NCBI GenBank assembly: GCA_001580565.1
Contig: LRBF01000213.1
Location: 86,589-150,588 of the forward strand
Source of the DNA: Caballeronia megalochromosomata
GTDB taxonomy: Bacteria > Pseudomonadota > Gammaproteobacteria > Burkholderiales > Burkholderiaceae
Direction of reading: 5' to 3'
DNA length: 64,000 nt
Positions 52,887 through 62,018 of this stretch are shown piece by piece. The notes beneath the pieces were generated by a model. It saw nothing but the letters and a program-made list of their open reading frames with translations, had not been told where the DNA came from and searched no databases. The translations under genes were made by a program, and so were the position numbers. The first letter of the stretch is position 1, and the number at the start of each line of letters is the position of its first letter.

Positions 52887-54296
52887 ATGAATGGTCCTAT
52901 CCGTCCTGGCGATCTGTCGCCCGGCTTTATCGCGGTATCAAATCCGTTTGATGGCGCTGATTTGGGGATGGTCGCAGATATCCCGGCCGGAATTGCGCAC
53001 CTGTTAATCAAGACAGCAAAAAAGGGATCGCATCTATCCCGACGAATTCCTCGGCACGAACGGGCAAGCATACTTGAGAACTGTGCGTCTCTCATATTGC
53101 AAGATATAGAAGCTCTATCCGCGCTCATTGTCGCGGAAAGAGGAAAGACCATTAGGCAGTCGACGAGCGAAGTGCTGAAATGCGTAGACACACTGCGGCT
53201 TTCGGCTGCTGAGGCGCGTCATAACGCTGGTGAAGTGCTACCTTTTGATGCATTTGGCGAATCATGGAACCGACGGGGGTGGTACACGCGAGAGCCGCTC
53301 GGCATCATTGTCGCCGTTACGCCCTACGACGATCCTCTTTACCAGGTCGCCCGTAAGCTCGGACCGGCGATTGCTGGAGGCAACGCCGTGATCGTCAATC
53401 CCTCTGAATATACGCCTTTGTCCGCAATCAAGCTTGTCAGCTATCTGATGTCAGCCGGCTTGCCGTCTGAGGTTGTTACAGTCGCGACTGGCGGAGCGGC
53501 CTTGGTCGGTCAACTCGTGTCATCGCGCGATGTGGGGATGGTTTCGGTAACTGGCGAGCTAAAGATCGGCGAGCAACTCGCCCGATCCTCTGGCTTAAAG
53601 AAAGTTACGATGGAATTAGCCGGAAACGGCTCAATTATCGTCACAGGTGAATGCGATCTGGAAGAGGTGGTTGAATCGTGTGTGTCGATGGCATATGGAA
53701 CGGCTGGTAGCGGTTGTATCGGCATTCGACGCATTATCGTGCAAGGGGCTGTCTACGAGGAATTTAAGATTCGGCTTGTTGCCAGAACCAACATGCTTAG
53801 GACGGGTGACCCTGCATTGCCGAGGACGGACATTGGTCCAATGATCTCTGTTGACGTAGCTGAGCGCATTCAGGGCATCGTGGATTCAGCCATCAGCAAG
53901 GGCGCTACGTTGCTGTGCGGGAACGCTCGCGAAGGCTCGATCTACGCTCCAACGCTCCTCGAAAACGTATGCGACGCATCCGAACTTTGGGAATGGACGG
54001 ATTTGTGCCCGCTAGCTGTCCTTCAACGGGTACGGACAATAGAGGAAGCTCTCGCGCTTGCCAATGATTCGAAGCATCGATCGCGAGTCAGCGTATTTAC
54101 GCAAGATCTGAAATCTGCATTAGATATGGCCGAAAGGATCGAAGGTGGTCCTGTGGAGATCAACGATTCCTGTGGTTGTAGGTGTGACGCAGAGCTCAGT
54201 TCTCGTTCTAGATACGATAACCTCGTCGCTCGCGAAAGCGTCCGGCGTGTGTACGAAGAGATGACGCAAACCAAAGTGGTGTGTTTCCGAGGATGA
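52887..54296 (+). CDS. Degenerate aldehyde-dehydrogenase-like protein (probable pseudoenzyme)
   Basis: 469 residues in one intact frame, a close paralog of the ALDH at 41684-43099 (same numbering throughout). The nucleophile C277 (GSGCIGIR) and general base E243 (MELAGNG) remain. Several other core positions are changed: oxyanion Asn148 is Asp (TPYDDP), cofactor Lys171 is Asn (IVNPSE), the EVFSP glutamate is Thr371 (TDLCP), and the FGGFK block is replaced. NAD(P) use is therefore doubtful. It could be a structural partner, an esterase-like remnant activity, or a gene in early decay. The lyase gene starts 1 bp after its stop, so translation is coupled. Confidence 0.82.
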   Translation: MNGPIRPGDLSPGFIAVSNPFDGADLGMVADIPAGIAHLLIKTAKKGSHLSRRIPRHERASILENCASLILQDIEALSALIVAERGKTIRQSTSEVLKCVDTLRLSAAEARHNAGEVLPFDAFGESWNRRGWYTREPLGIIVAVTPYDDPLYQVARKLGPAIAGGNAVIVNPSEYTPLSAIKLVSYLMSAGLPSEVVTVATGGAALVGQLVSSRDVGMVSVTGELKIGEQLARSSGLKKVTMELAGNGSIIVTGECDLEEVVESCVSMAYGTAGSGCIGIRRIIVQGAVYEEFKIRLVARTNMLRTGDPALPRTDIGPMISVDVAERIQGIVDSAISKGATLLCGNAREGSIYAPTLLENVCDASELWEWTDLCPLAVLQRVRTIEEALALANDSKHRSRVSVFTQDLKSALDMAERIEGGPVEINDSCGCRCDAELSSRSRYDNLVARESVRRVYEEMTQTKVVCFRG

Positions 54297-54297
54297 T

Positions 54298-55521
54298 ATG
54301 AACGCTAGAAGCATTAAGCAACGACCCGATAAAGACCGGCCAGCGAGTCTTTCGTTTGCGAGTCAGGCTGTACATAGTGGCAACATGACTGATACTACGA
54401 CTGGTGCCATACGCACGCCAATTGTCATGGCGAATTCGTATAAACTGCCGGACGATCCCTCGGCACTTGACTGGTCGGACTCACAGACACTGTTTTACAC
54501 TCGTAACTCTGGCCACAATCAGCTTTGTCTGGAACGAAAGTTGGCGGCGATGGAACGGTCGGAGGACGCAGTTGTTTTTAGCACGGGAGTAGCGGCGCTT
54601 CACGCGATTTTCTTTACGTTTCTGAAAAGCGGCGACCATGTCGTGGTCAGCGATGTCACCTACGAAGCCGTCTGGCGTCTTTTCGAAGAACTGCTTCCGG
54701 AACGGTACGGTATTGAGGCGACGTTTGTTGATATCAGTAACCTCGCTGCTGTGCAGGCAGCCGTGCGCCCAAACACGAAGCTGATTCATGCGGAGACAAT
54801 TGCCAATCCTACGACGAAGGTCGCAGACATTGCGGCCTTAGCCACAATCGCGAAAAATTCCGGTGCGATGCTCTCGATCGATGCGACGTTCACGCCTCCG
54901 CCAATGTTTCGAGGTTTAGAGCACGGTGCTGACTTCGTCGTACATTCGTTGACCAAGTATATAAATGGACACGGTGATGCGATGGGCGGCGTCGTCGCTG
55001 GACGAGCCGAGCTAATGCGGAAGCTAAAAGGCGATGCACTTGTGGATGTGGGAGGGTCACTATCTCCCTTTAACGCGTGGCTTATCATGCGCGGATCCGT
55101 CACACTACCGTTGCGTCTAGCAAGACACATGTCGACCGCGCAAAAAGTCGCGGAATTCCTTGAGCAAGATTCTCGTGTCGCCTACGTAGCATTTCCGGGA
55201 CTGCGCTCTCATCCGCAGCACGACTTGGCGTCACGCCAGTTCGAAGGGATGGGGTATGGTGCCATCATGGCTTTTGCTGTGAAAGGTGATCCAGATGCTC
55301 AGAATCGCTTTGTTGCCAATCTGCGTCTCATTACTTCCGCCGTCTCACTCGGTCACGACGAGTCGCTAATCGTGCATGTTGGGAAGTCGGGGCGTGGAGG
55401 TTCGGATCGTTATCCGGACGCGTTTCGGGAGTATGGTCATTTGCGCTTTTCGATTGGCCTTGAGGATCCAGATGACCTGATTGCGGATATAGAATTCGCG
55501 CTCGCTGAAACCTTTTCCTAA
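54298..55521 (+). CDS. Cys/Met-metabolism PLP-dependent enzyme (cystathionine gamma-lyase/synthase-like)
   Basis: 407 residues, fold-type I, related to cystathionine gamma-synthase, gamma-lyase and methionine gamma-lyase. The PLP lysine is K220 (VHSLTKYINGH). The phosphate-binding Tyr/Arg pair from the neighbouring subunit is in FYTRNSGHNQ, and SIDATFTPP carries the cofactor Asp. The NSGHNQ variation from the usual YSRxxNPT suggests a divergent substrate. It is coupled to the ALDH-like gene and in the phzF unit, which points to elimination or replacement chemistry on an amino acid. Methionine biosynthesis is unlikely from context. Confidence 0.87.
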   Translation: MNARSIKQRPDKDRPASLSFASQAVHSGNMTDTTTGAIRTPIVMANSYKLPDDPSALDWSDSQTLFYTRNSGHNQLCLERKLAAMERSEDAVVFSTGVAALHAIFFTFLKSGDHVVVSDVTYEAVWRLFEELLPERYGIEATFVDISNLAAVQAAVRPNTKLIHAETIANPTTKVADIAALATIAKNSGAMLSIDATFTPPPMFRGLEHGADFVVHSLTKYINGHGDAMGGVVAGRAELMRKLKGDALVDVGGSLSPFNAWLIMRGSVTLPLRLARHMSTAQKVAEFLEQDSRVAYVAFPGLRSHPQHDLASRQFEGMGYGAIMAFAVKGDPDAQNRFVANLRLITSAVSLGHDESLIVHVGKSGRGGSDRYPDAFREYGHLRFSIGLEDPDDLIADIEFALAETFS

Positions 55522-55784
55522 ACGACAGAGGCCCGGGCGATCATGCGCCGTAAATTCACGCAAGGTCGCTTCGGGTCTGGTTGGTACAACGAGCCAATTT
55601 TATTATTTGATTTAAAACTATAGGACTACGATGCGACGCAAAGCGGTTGAATAAACTTATGTTCCGTGAGGTAAATAACTTTTAAGTTTGATCTATTCTT
55701 TGTGTGTGATTGAGTTGCAGTGTCTAAATTTGGATTATCGACTTCATCGGAAAATTTGCACAGAATTTAAAACGGAGACATGAA

Positions 55785-56939
55785 ATGGCACTACAAGTTT
55801 CTTTCATTTGCAAGTTCCTTCCTCGCAGTGCAGCCATGATCGTCGTGGCTACCATGGCGACGAGCGCACAGGCGGATGAAGTGGTGAAGATCGGCAGTGT
55901 AGAGCCCGTAACTGGTGGTATTGCTCACCTTGGAAAGGACAATGAAAATGGTGCCCTGCTTGCAATTGAGGACATCAACAAGAAGGGCTTGACAATCAAT
56001 GGCAAGAAGGTGGTCCTTCAGTTAGACACACAGGACGACCAGGCCGATCCACGTGTTGCAACGCAGGTTGCCCAAAAGCTTGTGGACGACAAAGTCGTAG
56101 CAGTAGTCGGTCACTTAAACTCTGGAACGTCGATCCCGGCCTCAAAGATCTACAGCGACGCCGGTATTGTTCAGATATCGCCGTCTTCGACGAACCCCGC
56201 ATATACGCAGCAAGGTTTTAAGACGACCTATCGGGTGGTAGCCACCGATGCGCAGCAGGGTCCCGCCCTTGCTGATTTTGCCAAGAAGCTTGGAAATATT
56301 CGCCGGGTCGCTATCCTAGATGACTCTACCGCATACGGTCAGGGTCTCGCGAGTGAGTTTGAGAAGCACGCGAAGGAACTGGGCCTCACCGTTCTGTCAC
56401 ACGATGCGACGAGCGATAAGGCGGTTGATTTTCGCGCGGTACTGACGAAGATTAAATCCGAGAATCCCGATGCCATCATGTACGGAGGTACTGACGCGAC
56501 GGGTGGCCCGCTGGCCAAACAAGCGATGCAACTTGGATTGCGCGCGAAGATCTTAGGTGGAGACGGTATTTGTACCGAATCTTTGTCGAACCTAGCGGGC
56601 GAAGCAGCGAACAATATCGTGTGTTCGCAGGCGGGTGGCGATATTGCAAAAATGCCGGGCGGAGCCGCTTTCCAAGCCAAGTACAAGGCCCGCTTCGGAC
56701 ATGTCATCGAGTACGATGCCCCTTTCGCGTATGACGCCGTAAATATCGTCGCGGATGCGATGGTGCGGGCTGCTTCAACCGATCCGTCGAAGATTCTCGC
56801 CGCGATGCCGTCTACTCGCTACCAGGGAGTCATCGGTGAAACGTCGTTTGACTCAAAAGGGGATCTTCAACACGGCGTAATCTCCTTGTACAGATATATT
56901 GGCGGAAAGAAGACGCTACTTGACCAAATTACGATGTAA
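55785..56939 (+). CDS. Branched-chain amino-acid-type periplasmic binding protein (LivJ-like)
   Basis: 384 residues with a signal peptide (hydrophobic stretch AAMIVVATMATSAQA, cleavage before DEVVKIG). Family 6 binding-protein blocks include GSVEPVTGGIAHLGKDNENGA and VVGHLNSGTSIPASKIYSD. GGAG lies about 11 bases before the ATG. No liv permease or ATPase genes are nearby, so it must work with a transporter encoded elsewhere. The ligand may be any amino acid or carboxylate. The next gene, 437 bp later, is aspartase. Confidence 0.88.
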   Translation: MALQVSFICKFLPRSAAMIVVATMATSAQADEVVKIGSVEPVTGGIAHLGKDNENGALLAIEDINKKGLTINGKKVVLQLDTQDDQADPRVATQVAQKLVDDKVVAVVGHLNSGTSIPASKIYSDAGIVQISPSSTNPAYTQQGFKTTYRVVATDAQQGPALADFAKKLGNIRRVAILDDSTAYGQGLASEFEKHAKELGLTVLSHDATSDKAVDFRAVLTKIKSENPDAIMYGGTDATGGPLAKQAMQLGLRAKILGGDGICTESLSNLAGEAANNIVCSQAGGDIAKMPGGAAFQAKYKARFGHVIEYDAPFAYDAVNIVADAMVRAASTDPSKILAAMPSTRYQGVIGETSFDSKGDLQHGVISLYRYIGGKKTLLDQITM

Positions 56940-57376
56940 TAGGTCGAAGTCGATATATGGAGTAGTGAGCCGGAAGGCGGTCAAACGGGTCGGCAGTGAA
57001 GGTGTAACTCATGACCGCCGCCTCAGTATATTTTTGGATCGCGCTTTACCTAAACATGTTCGTCAATAACGTTCTCGAGCTACGAAGAGGCTAGGTCGAG
57101 CTTGATTTGTCGAAGAAGACGTTCTTGCAACCACTAATTTCAAAGATACGCTAAATCATTTTCTGCCTCAAGATAGGCGACGTGGGGGTGCTTAAATTAC
57201 GTGACGGTAGGTCGTGTTGACCTTGCGGCCCTCCGTCCTATCCGTTCTATCTCGGTTCGCACTATTCCGCAGGCTCAGTCAAATTTTGGGAGCGAACAAT
57301 CCGCATTGAGCAAATTAGAAATGGAGCTGTCAAACGGACCTCTGACTATCGGGAAATTAACGAAATAGGGAATACT
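56940..57376 (+). other. Gap between LivJ-like gene and aspA
   Basis: 437 bp without a coding frame. The right half is moderately AT-rich and presumably contains the aspA promoter. No clear terminator was seen after the binding-protein gene. Confidence 0.4.
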
Positions 57377-58798
57377 ATGTTGCCGACGACTACACGTGTT
57401 GAACATGACCTACTTGGCGATCTAGCTGTGCCTGACGATGCTTTATACGGCGTACACACGTTGAGAGCGCTAGGGAATTTCTCAATCACGGGAGTTCCAA
57501 TTTCTACTTACCCAAATCTCGTTATCGCGCTTGCCTGTGTGAAAGAGGCGGCTGCGCTTGCGAACTACGAACTGGGACTGCTCAAAGAATATAAGAAGTC
57601 AGCAATTGCGTACGCCTGTCAGCAAGTTCGGGCGGGCGTCGCGCATGAGCATTTTGTGGTGGATGTGATTCAAGGTGGGGCGGGAACTTCGACCAACATG
57701 AACGCGAATGAAGTGATCGCGAATTTAGCGCTCGAACATGTGGGGTCCAGGCGCGGTGACTACGCAGTGCTTCATCCGAATGAAGATGTGAATCTAGGTC
57801 AGAGCACCAATGACGTGTATCCCACCGCGCTGAAAGTCGCCACATACCTGAGCATCGGCGAACTGATCGACGCAATGAGTGTGCTTCGCGGATCATTCGA
57901 ACGGAAGGCGGAGGAATTCAAAGACATAGTGAAAATGGGTCGAACCCAGCTCCAGGACGCAGTGCCAATGACACTCGGACAGGAGTTCAGTACGTTTGCC
58001 GTGATGATTGGTGAAGATGAGGAGCGGCTGCGAGAAGCCTCCAAGCTGATCTGTGAGATTAACCTTGGCGCTACTGCGATTGGGACTGGCATTAATACTT
58101 CACCCGACTACGCATCGCTCGCCTGTCGGCATCTCGCTGCGATCACGGGTATTCCGCTTGTTACGTCGCCGAATCTCGTTGAGGCAACCCAGGACGTAGG
58201 CTCATTCGTGCAGCTCTCTGGTGTACTGAAGCGGGTTGCGGTCAAGCTTTCGAAGATATGCAACGACCTTCGTCTGCTGTCTAGCGGACCACGTGCGGGA
58301 TTTGGTGAAATCAATCTACCGCCGGTGCAAGCGGGGTCGAGCATCATGCCGGGCAAGGTAAATCCCGTGATCCCTGAGGTCATGAATCAAATCGCCTTCG
58401 AAGTGATTGGCAACGACGTGACTGTGAGTTTCGCGGCGGAGGCAGGTCAACTGCAATTAAATGCGTTCGAGCCGATCATTGCCCACAGCCTGTTTAAGAG
58501 CCTAGCGCATCTTCGAGCGGGGTGCGTGACCCTTGCGGCGAAATGTGTGGAAGGCGTCACCGCGAACCGTGAACGATTGCTCTCGCTAGTCGAGAACTCT
58601 ATCGGTATCGTGACCGCGCTCAATCCGTATATCGGCTATGTCAATGCGACGCAAGTCGCACGGGAAGCGCTCGTTTCAGGTCGTGGAGTTCCTGAGATTG
58701 TTATTGAAAAGGGTCTGCTGACACGCGTGCAACTCGACGAGATTTTGCAACCCGCCATGCTTACCCAGCCACGAGTAGCGTTGACGTTTGGAAATTGA
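57377..58798 (+). CDS. aspA: Aspartate ammonia-lyase (aspartase)
   Basis: 473 residues, the usual size of the homotetrameric aspartase/fumarase enzymes that convert L-aspartate to fumarate and ammonia. The superfamily signature GSSIMPGKVNP (flexible catalytic SS loop) is intact, as are GGAGTSTNMNANEV and LGQSTNDVYPTA. The N-terminal RVEHDLLGDLAVPDDALYG favours aspartase over fumarase C. With the aspartate-dehydrogenase-like gene 9 kb away it gives two exits from aspartate into the TCA cycle. A hairpin follows the stop. Confidence 0.9.
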   Translation: MLPTTTRVEHDLLGDLAVPDDALYGVHTLRALGNFSITGVPISTYPNLVIALACVKEAAALANYELGLLKEYKKSAIAYACQQVRAGVAHEHFVVDVIQGGAGTSTNMNANEVIANLALEHVGSRRGDYAVLHPNEDVNLGQSTNDVYPTALKVATYLSIGELIDAMSVLRGSFERKAEEFKDIVKMGRTQLQDAVPMTLGQEFSTFAVMIGEDEERLREASKLICEINLGATAIGTGINTSPDYASLACRHLAAITGIPLVTSPNLVEATQDVGSFVQLSGVLKRVAVKLSKICNDLRLLSSGPRAGFGEINLPPVQAGSSIMPGKVNPVIPEVMNQIAFEVIGNDVTVSFAAEAGQLQLNAFEPIIAHSLFKSLAHLRAGCVTLAAKCVEGVTANRERLLSLVENSIGIVTALNPYIGYVNATQVAREALVSGRGVPEIVIEKGLLTRVQLDEILQPAMLTQPRVALTFGN

Positions 58799-58812
58799 TG
58801 AGTGACCGAAAT

Positions 58813-58832
58813 CGTCCCGCGCATGCGGGACG
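58813..58832 (+). terminator. Hairpin after aspA
   Basis: An 8-bp perfect stem CGTCCCGC (58813-58820) / GCGGGACG (58825-58832) with a 4-base GCAT loop, 14 bp after the aspA stop. There is no T run, so it is a terminator-like or 3'-stabilising structure. Confidence 0.55.
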
Positions 58833-59210
58833 CCCGCGAGGGACGGCTGTCGAGACTTAGGAGACCTCGATGGTGTGTGCCGAAAACACTACGTTCGGTG
58901 ATTGATCACTGGCTTCCGATTGCGTTAACAGCACAAGTTCGCACCACTCCTGACCGAACGAGGTGTCGAAAAAAGAATGCTACGTACGGGTCGAGGCGGC
59001 CAGTTCCCTTGGGTCGATTGAAATGTACTTCTTCCGGCACCCGGATGGAAGTTGGCGGGTCTACCCGCCGATTCGGGGACGTATGAGAAGCGCGGAGTAT
59101 CAAGTTCGGCGGGGATTCACCGACAGGCAAAATCAACTGGCAATGGTACGAATGCATCTAATAACGGTTGCCCTCAGGAAAAAAATAGGCAGGCGGGGTT
59201 GATAGAAACG
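58833..59210 (+). other. Gap holding a possible small gene (59023-59202)
   Basis: Within this gap the frame from ATG 59023 to 59202 encodes 59 residues beginning MYFFRHPDGSWRVYPP, a segment that looks protein-like (aromatic, ordered) and resembles short hypothetical proteins of Burkholderiaceae. The tail is less convincing. It has no ribosome site, and the frame extends back to GTG 58963. I rate it a possible small gene or remnant. Confidence 0.3.
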
Positions 59211-60146
59211 CTAATCCGGTATGAGTTGATTGACCTTTGCCGCGTGCTTTAACTGCTTTAAGAATGTAGCCGCCGCTTTACTGAGTGATTTGTCGCTACG
59301 CGTGACCGCGGCTATCGGTCCAAGATGAAGCGGCAACTTGCAGATTACCGGTTGCAGGCGATATAACGCGTCGAGTTCTTTCGCAGTGCATTGAGAGGCG
59401 AGCACGATCGTATCGCTGTTGCTTGCGAGGCGAAAGGTCAGTGGCGACGCCTGTGAGGACATAATGTCTGCTCCGAAGCGTAGGCCCATGTCTCGCACGG
59501 CAAATTCAAGTTGCTGCCTGATGATGTTAGGTTGCTCTGGTAAGACCCACGGAAAGCCGAGTAGGTCCTCAAGCGAGACCTGTCTCTGAGTGAGCGGATG
59601 CCCTTGCCTTGCGACAAACAACGGAAGGTCATCGCAAAGCGGTTCGTGCAGGTATTGATCCCCACTGAAACCGCTCGCTAGCCGTCCGATAACGACGTCT
59701 ACCAAATCCTGATCCAGGCGCTCGAGAAGCGATTCCATCGAGTCCTCACGAACGATCAGGCGTATTCTGGGCATTCTCGTCCGAAAATCTCCTACGCATT
59801 CGGAAAGCACGCCCCACCAGTTGAGCGGAAAGAATATGCCGATCGACAACGTGCCCATATCGCCATGTCGCAGCGCGTCAAGCTCGGCTTCAGCCCGTTG
59901 GACGTCGCTGGCGATTAGGTAGCCATGACGCACGAGAGCCTCGCCAAGAACGGTCGGGCGTACGCCCGACGGTGTGCGCTCGAAAAGCTGTCCGCCTGTA
60001 AGTGCCTCAACCTCCGCTAGCGCCTTCGAAATTGCTGAGTGACTTAGCGCAAGCGCCTCCGCCGCCTTTTGAAGGCTTCCACATCTGGCAATTTCGAGCA
60101 CGACTGAGATGTGGCGGAGCTTAAGGCGCTGTTGTAACGAGTTCAT
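59211..60146 (-). CDS. LysR-family regulator (GbpR/PcaQ-like)
   Basis: 311 residues. The N terminus LKLRHISVVLEIARCGSLQKAAEALALSHSAISKALAEVE is the PcaQ/GbpR-type winged helix. An effector domain follows with FPWVLPEQPNIIRQQLE. Members activate aromatic or sugar-acid catabolic genes. It is divergent from the carboxylesterase gene with 227 bp between starts, the likely target and control region. Confidence 0.9.
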   Translation of the reverse strand: MNSLQQRLKLRHISVVLEIARCGSLQKAAEALALSHSAISKALAEVEALTGGQLFERTPSGVRPTVLGEALVRHGYLIASDVQRAEAELDALRHGDMGTLSIGIFFPLNWWGVLSECVGDFRTRMPRIRLIVREDSMESLLERLDQDLVDVVIGRLASGFSGDQYLHEPLCDDLPLFVARQGHPLTQRQVSLEDLLGFPWVLPEQPNIIRQQLEFAVRDMGLRFGADIMSSQASPLTFRLASNSDTIVLASQCTAKELDALYRLQPVICKLPLHLGPIAAVTRSDKSLSKAAATFLKQLKHAAKVNQLIPD

Positions 60147-60373
60147 AGTCTATGACGCATGAATTTTGTTCAAGGGCGCGCGCGAAAAATTCCGTTTTGT
60201 TTCCGGGCGCGCTACATGAACATGGTTGCCGGAGTACAACGCCAACCCTCAGCCGCGAGCCCCTAGGATATCAGGAGAACGAGGCCGAACACCAAGATCA
60301 TGAAGTCGGTGAGCGCGAATCGGCTTTTTTTGACGTGCTCATTCGGCGGTTTGAACACGAGCGAGACAGATCA

Positions 60374-61831
60374 ATGACAGAGACAACCATCACACATTGC
60401 GGACAAGGCATAGTCAAAGGCGTGCAGAATGATAGCGTCCACACCTTCTTCGATATCCCATATGCAAACGATGCGGGCCGATTTCTTACCCCACATCCCC
60501 CTTCGTCATGGCCGGGCGAGCGTGACTGTACACGACCCGGGCCTGTCTTTCCCCAGTTACCAAGCCGCCTCGATTTTGTTATGGGACCAACAGCGAAGGG
60601 CGTTGACATGTCGGAGGACGCTTTTCGCCTCAACGTCTTTACCCCTGCGCTTTCTGGAAAGCTACCTGTGATCTTCTGGATTCACGGTGGTGGCTTTCTG
60701 ACGGGTGGTGGGGCGCTACAGTGTTATTCCGGCCATCACCTGGCAAAGGGCGGGCGCGTGGTCGTGGTGACAATGAACTATCGTCTTGGCCTGCTAGGAA
60801 ATCTCTTCATGAAGGGCGTTTCGCAAGGCAATCTTGCAGTTCGCGACCTCGAAATGGCTCTGCGGTGGGTAAAGTCCAATATTGCTGGATTTGGCGGGGA
60901 TCCAGAAGCGATTGTACTCGCAGGGCAGTCCGCGGGAGCATGGTACACGCAGTTGCTTACTGCCATAAAGTCTACGAGTGTACTGGTCAAAGGGGCAATC
61001 ATGCTCAGTTATCCGGGCTTACCGCCTGCTACGCCCGACGCCGCGCAAATCAAGGCGGAGAGATTTTGCAAGATGGCAGGAATTGATTCACATGGGGAAG
61101 CTTTGCGGACTATGCCGGTGGAACGCATTCTGGAGCTTCAGACCTCAATGTTGCGCGCGGACAGTCAATTCGGAGAGGTCCCCGTACTCTTCCAGACTGT
61201 TTCCGGTGACGAAGTTCCGGCGAATCCAGGGGAACAGGCCCGTAAGAATTTTGCCGGTAAGCCGTTGATGATCGGCTGGACCAGGGAGGAAATGGGGAGT
61301 TTCTTCGCGAGCAACCCCGCCCTGGTCGATGCGACGCAAGAGCAAGCTTCGAAGAAATACAGCGAAGCGTTTGATGAGCAAGGAGATGAACTCTTTCAAC
61401 GGGCACTTAAGCGACGCGCCAAGGGGCGACCATACACGACACTTGTCGATCTGGGTTCGGATAAAGTATTCAGACTTCCTGCGGTGAAATTCGCTGCAGA
61501 AATGGGATCAACGGGCAGCGGCGTCTACGTGTATCGATTCGATTTTCAGTCTCCCCAAGTCAATGTGGGTGCTGGCCACTGTTTTGAACTGCCGTTCGTG
61601 TTCGGGAACTTCGAAGATTGGAGCGACGCGACAATGCTTGAAGGAATTGATCTTGCGGCGGCTCGCTCTCTCTCGGCTACCATCCAGGAGTATGTGTTGA
61701 ATTTTGTGGAGTCGGGCAATCCGAACGGCGCAAATCTTCCCTATTGGCCTGGATACGAACGCTCACAAGGGCGGAGAGTCTTGTTGTTTGCGGATGTTAT
61801 TGAGGCCAGTGCGAATGACGACGTAAGCTGA
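60374..61831 (+). CDS. Type-B carboxylesterase/lipase family protein
   Basis: 485 residues of the alpha/beta-hydrolase carboxylesterase type B family. The oxyanion hole HGGG is at 104-107 (FWIHGGGFLTGG), the nucleophile is S186 in AGQSAGA, and the acid Glu lies in WTREEMGSFF with the catalytic His in GAGHCFELPFVFG. There is no signal peptide, so it is probably cytosolic and hydrolyses an ester or carbamate. The frame is open to 60152, but that extension is not protein-like and ATG 60374 begins a typical N terminus (ITHCGQGIVKGVQ). The neighbouring LysR gene probably regulates it. Confidence 0.87.
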   Translation: MTETTITHCGQGIVKGVQNDSVHTFFDIPYANDAGRFLTPHPPSSWPGERDCTRPGPVFPQLPSRLDFVMGPTAKGVDMSEDAFRLNVFTPALSGKLPVIFWIHGGGFLTGGGALQCYSGHHLAKGGRVVVVTMNYRLGLLGNLFMKGVSQGNLAVRDLEMALRWVKSNIAGFGGDPEAIVLAGQSAGAWYTQLLTAIKSTSVLVKGAIMLSYPGLPPATPDAAQIKAERFCKMAGIDSHGEALRTMPVERILELQTSMLRADSQFGEVPVLFQTVSGDEVPANPGEQARKNFAGKPLMIGWTREEMGSFFASNPALVDATQEQASKKYSEAFDEQGDELFQRALKRRAKGRPYTTLVDLGSDKVFRLPAVKFAAEMGSTGSGVYVYRFDFQSPQVNVGAGHCFELPFVFGNFEDWSDATMLEGIDLAAARSLSATIQEYVLNFVESGNPNGANLPYWPGYERSQGRRVLLFADVIEASANDDVS

Positions 61832-62018
61832 ATTGAGCAAAAATGCGCGATTCTCGAAGACTTGAGCATCGCGTCTAAATTTTAGGTATAGGGGTGGTTG
61901 CTTTTTCGTTGAAGCGGCAAGCGCAATGAAAGTTACCGCGCGGTCGCTCGGCGATGCACCATGAAATTTGCGGGGTTCGGCAGGCGCGTTGCGGTATCGC
62001 CGCGCGCCACTTCCATTT

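Noticed and set aside
60152..60373. 74-residue N-terminal extension of the carboxylesterase
   Set aside because: Charged, non-family sequence without a ribosome site; the conserved protein begins at ATG 60374.
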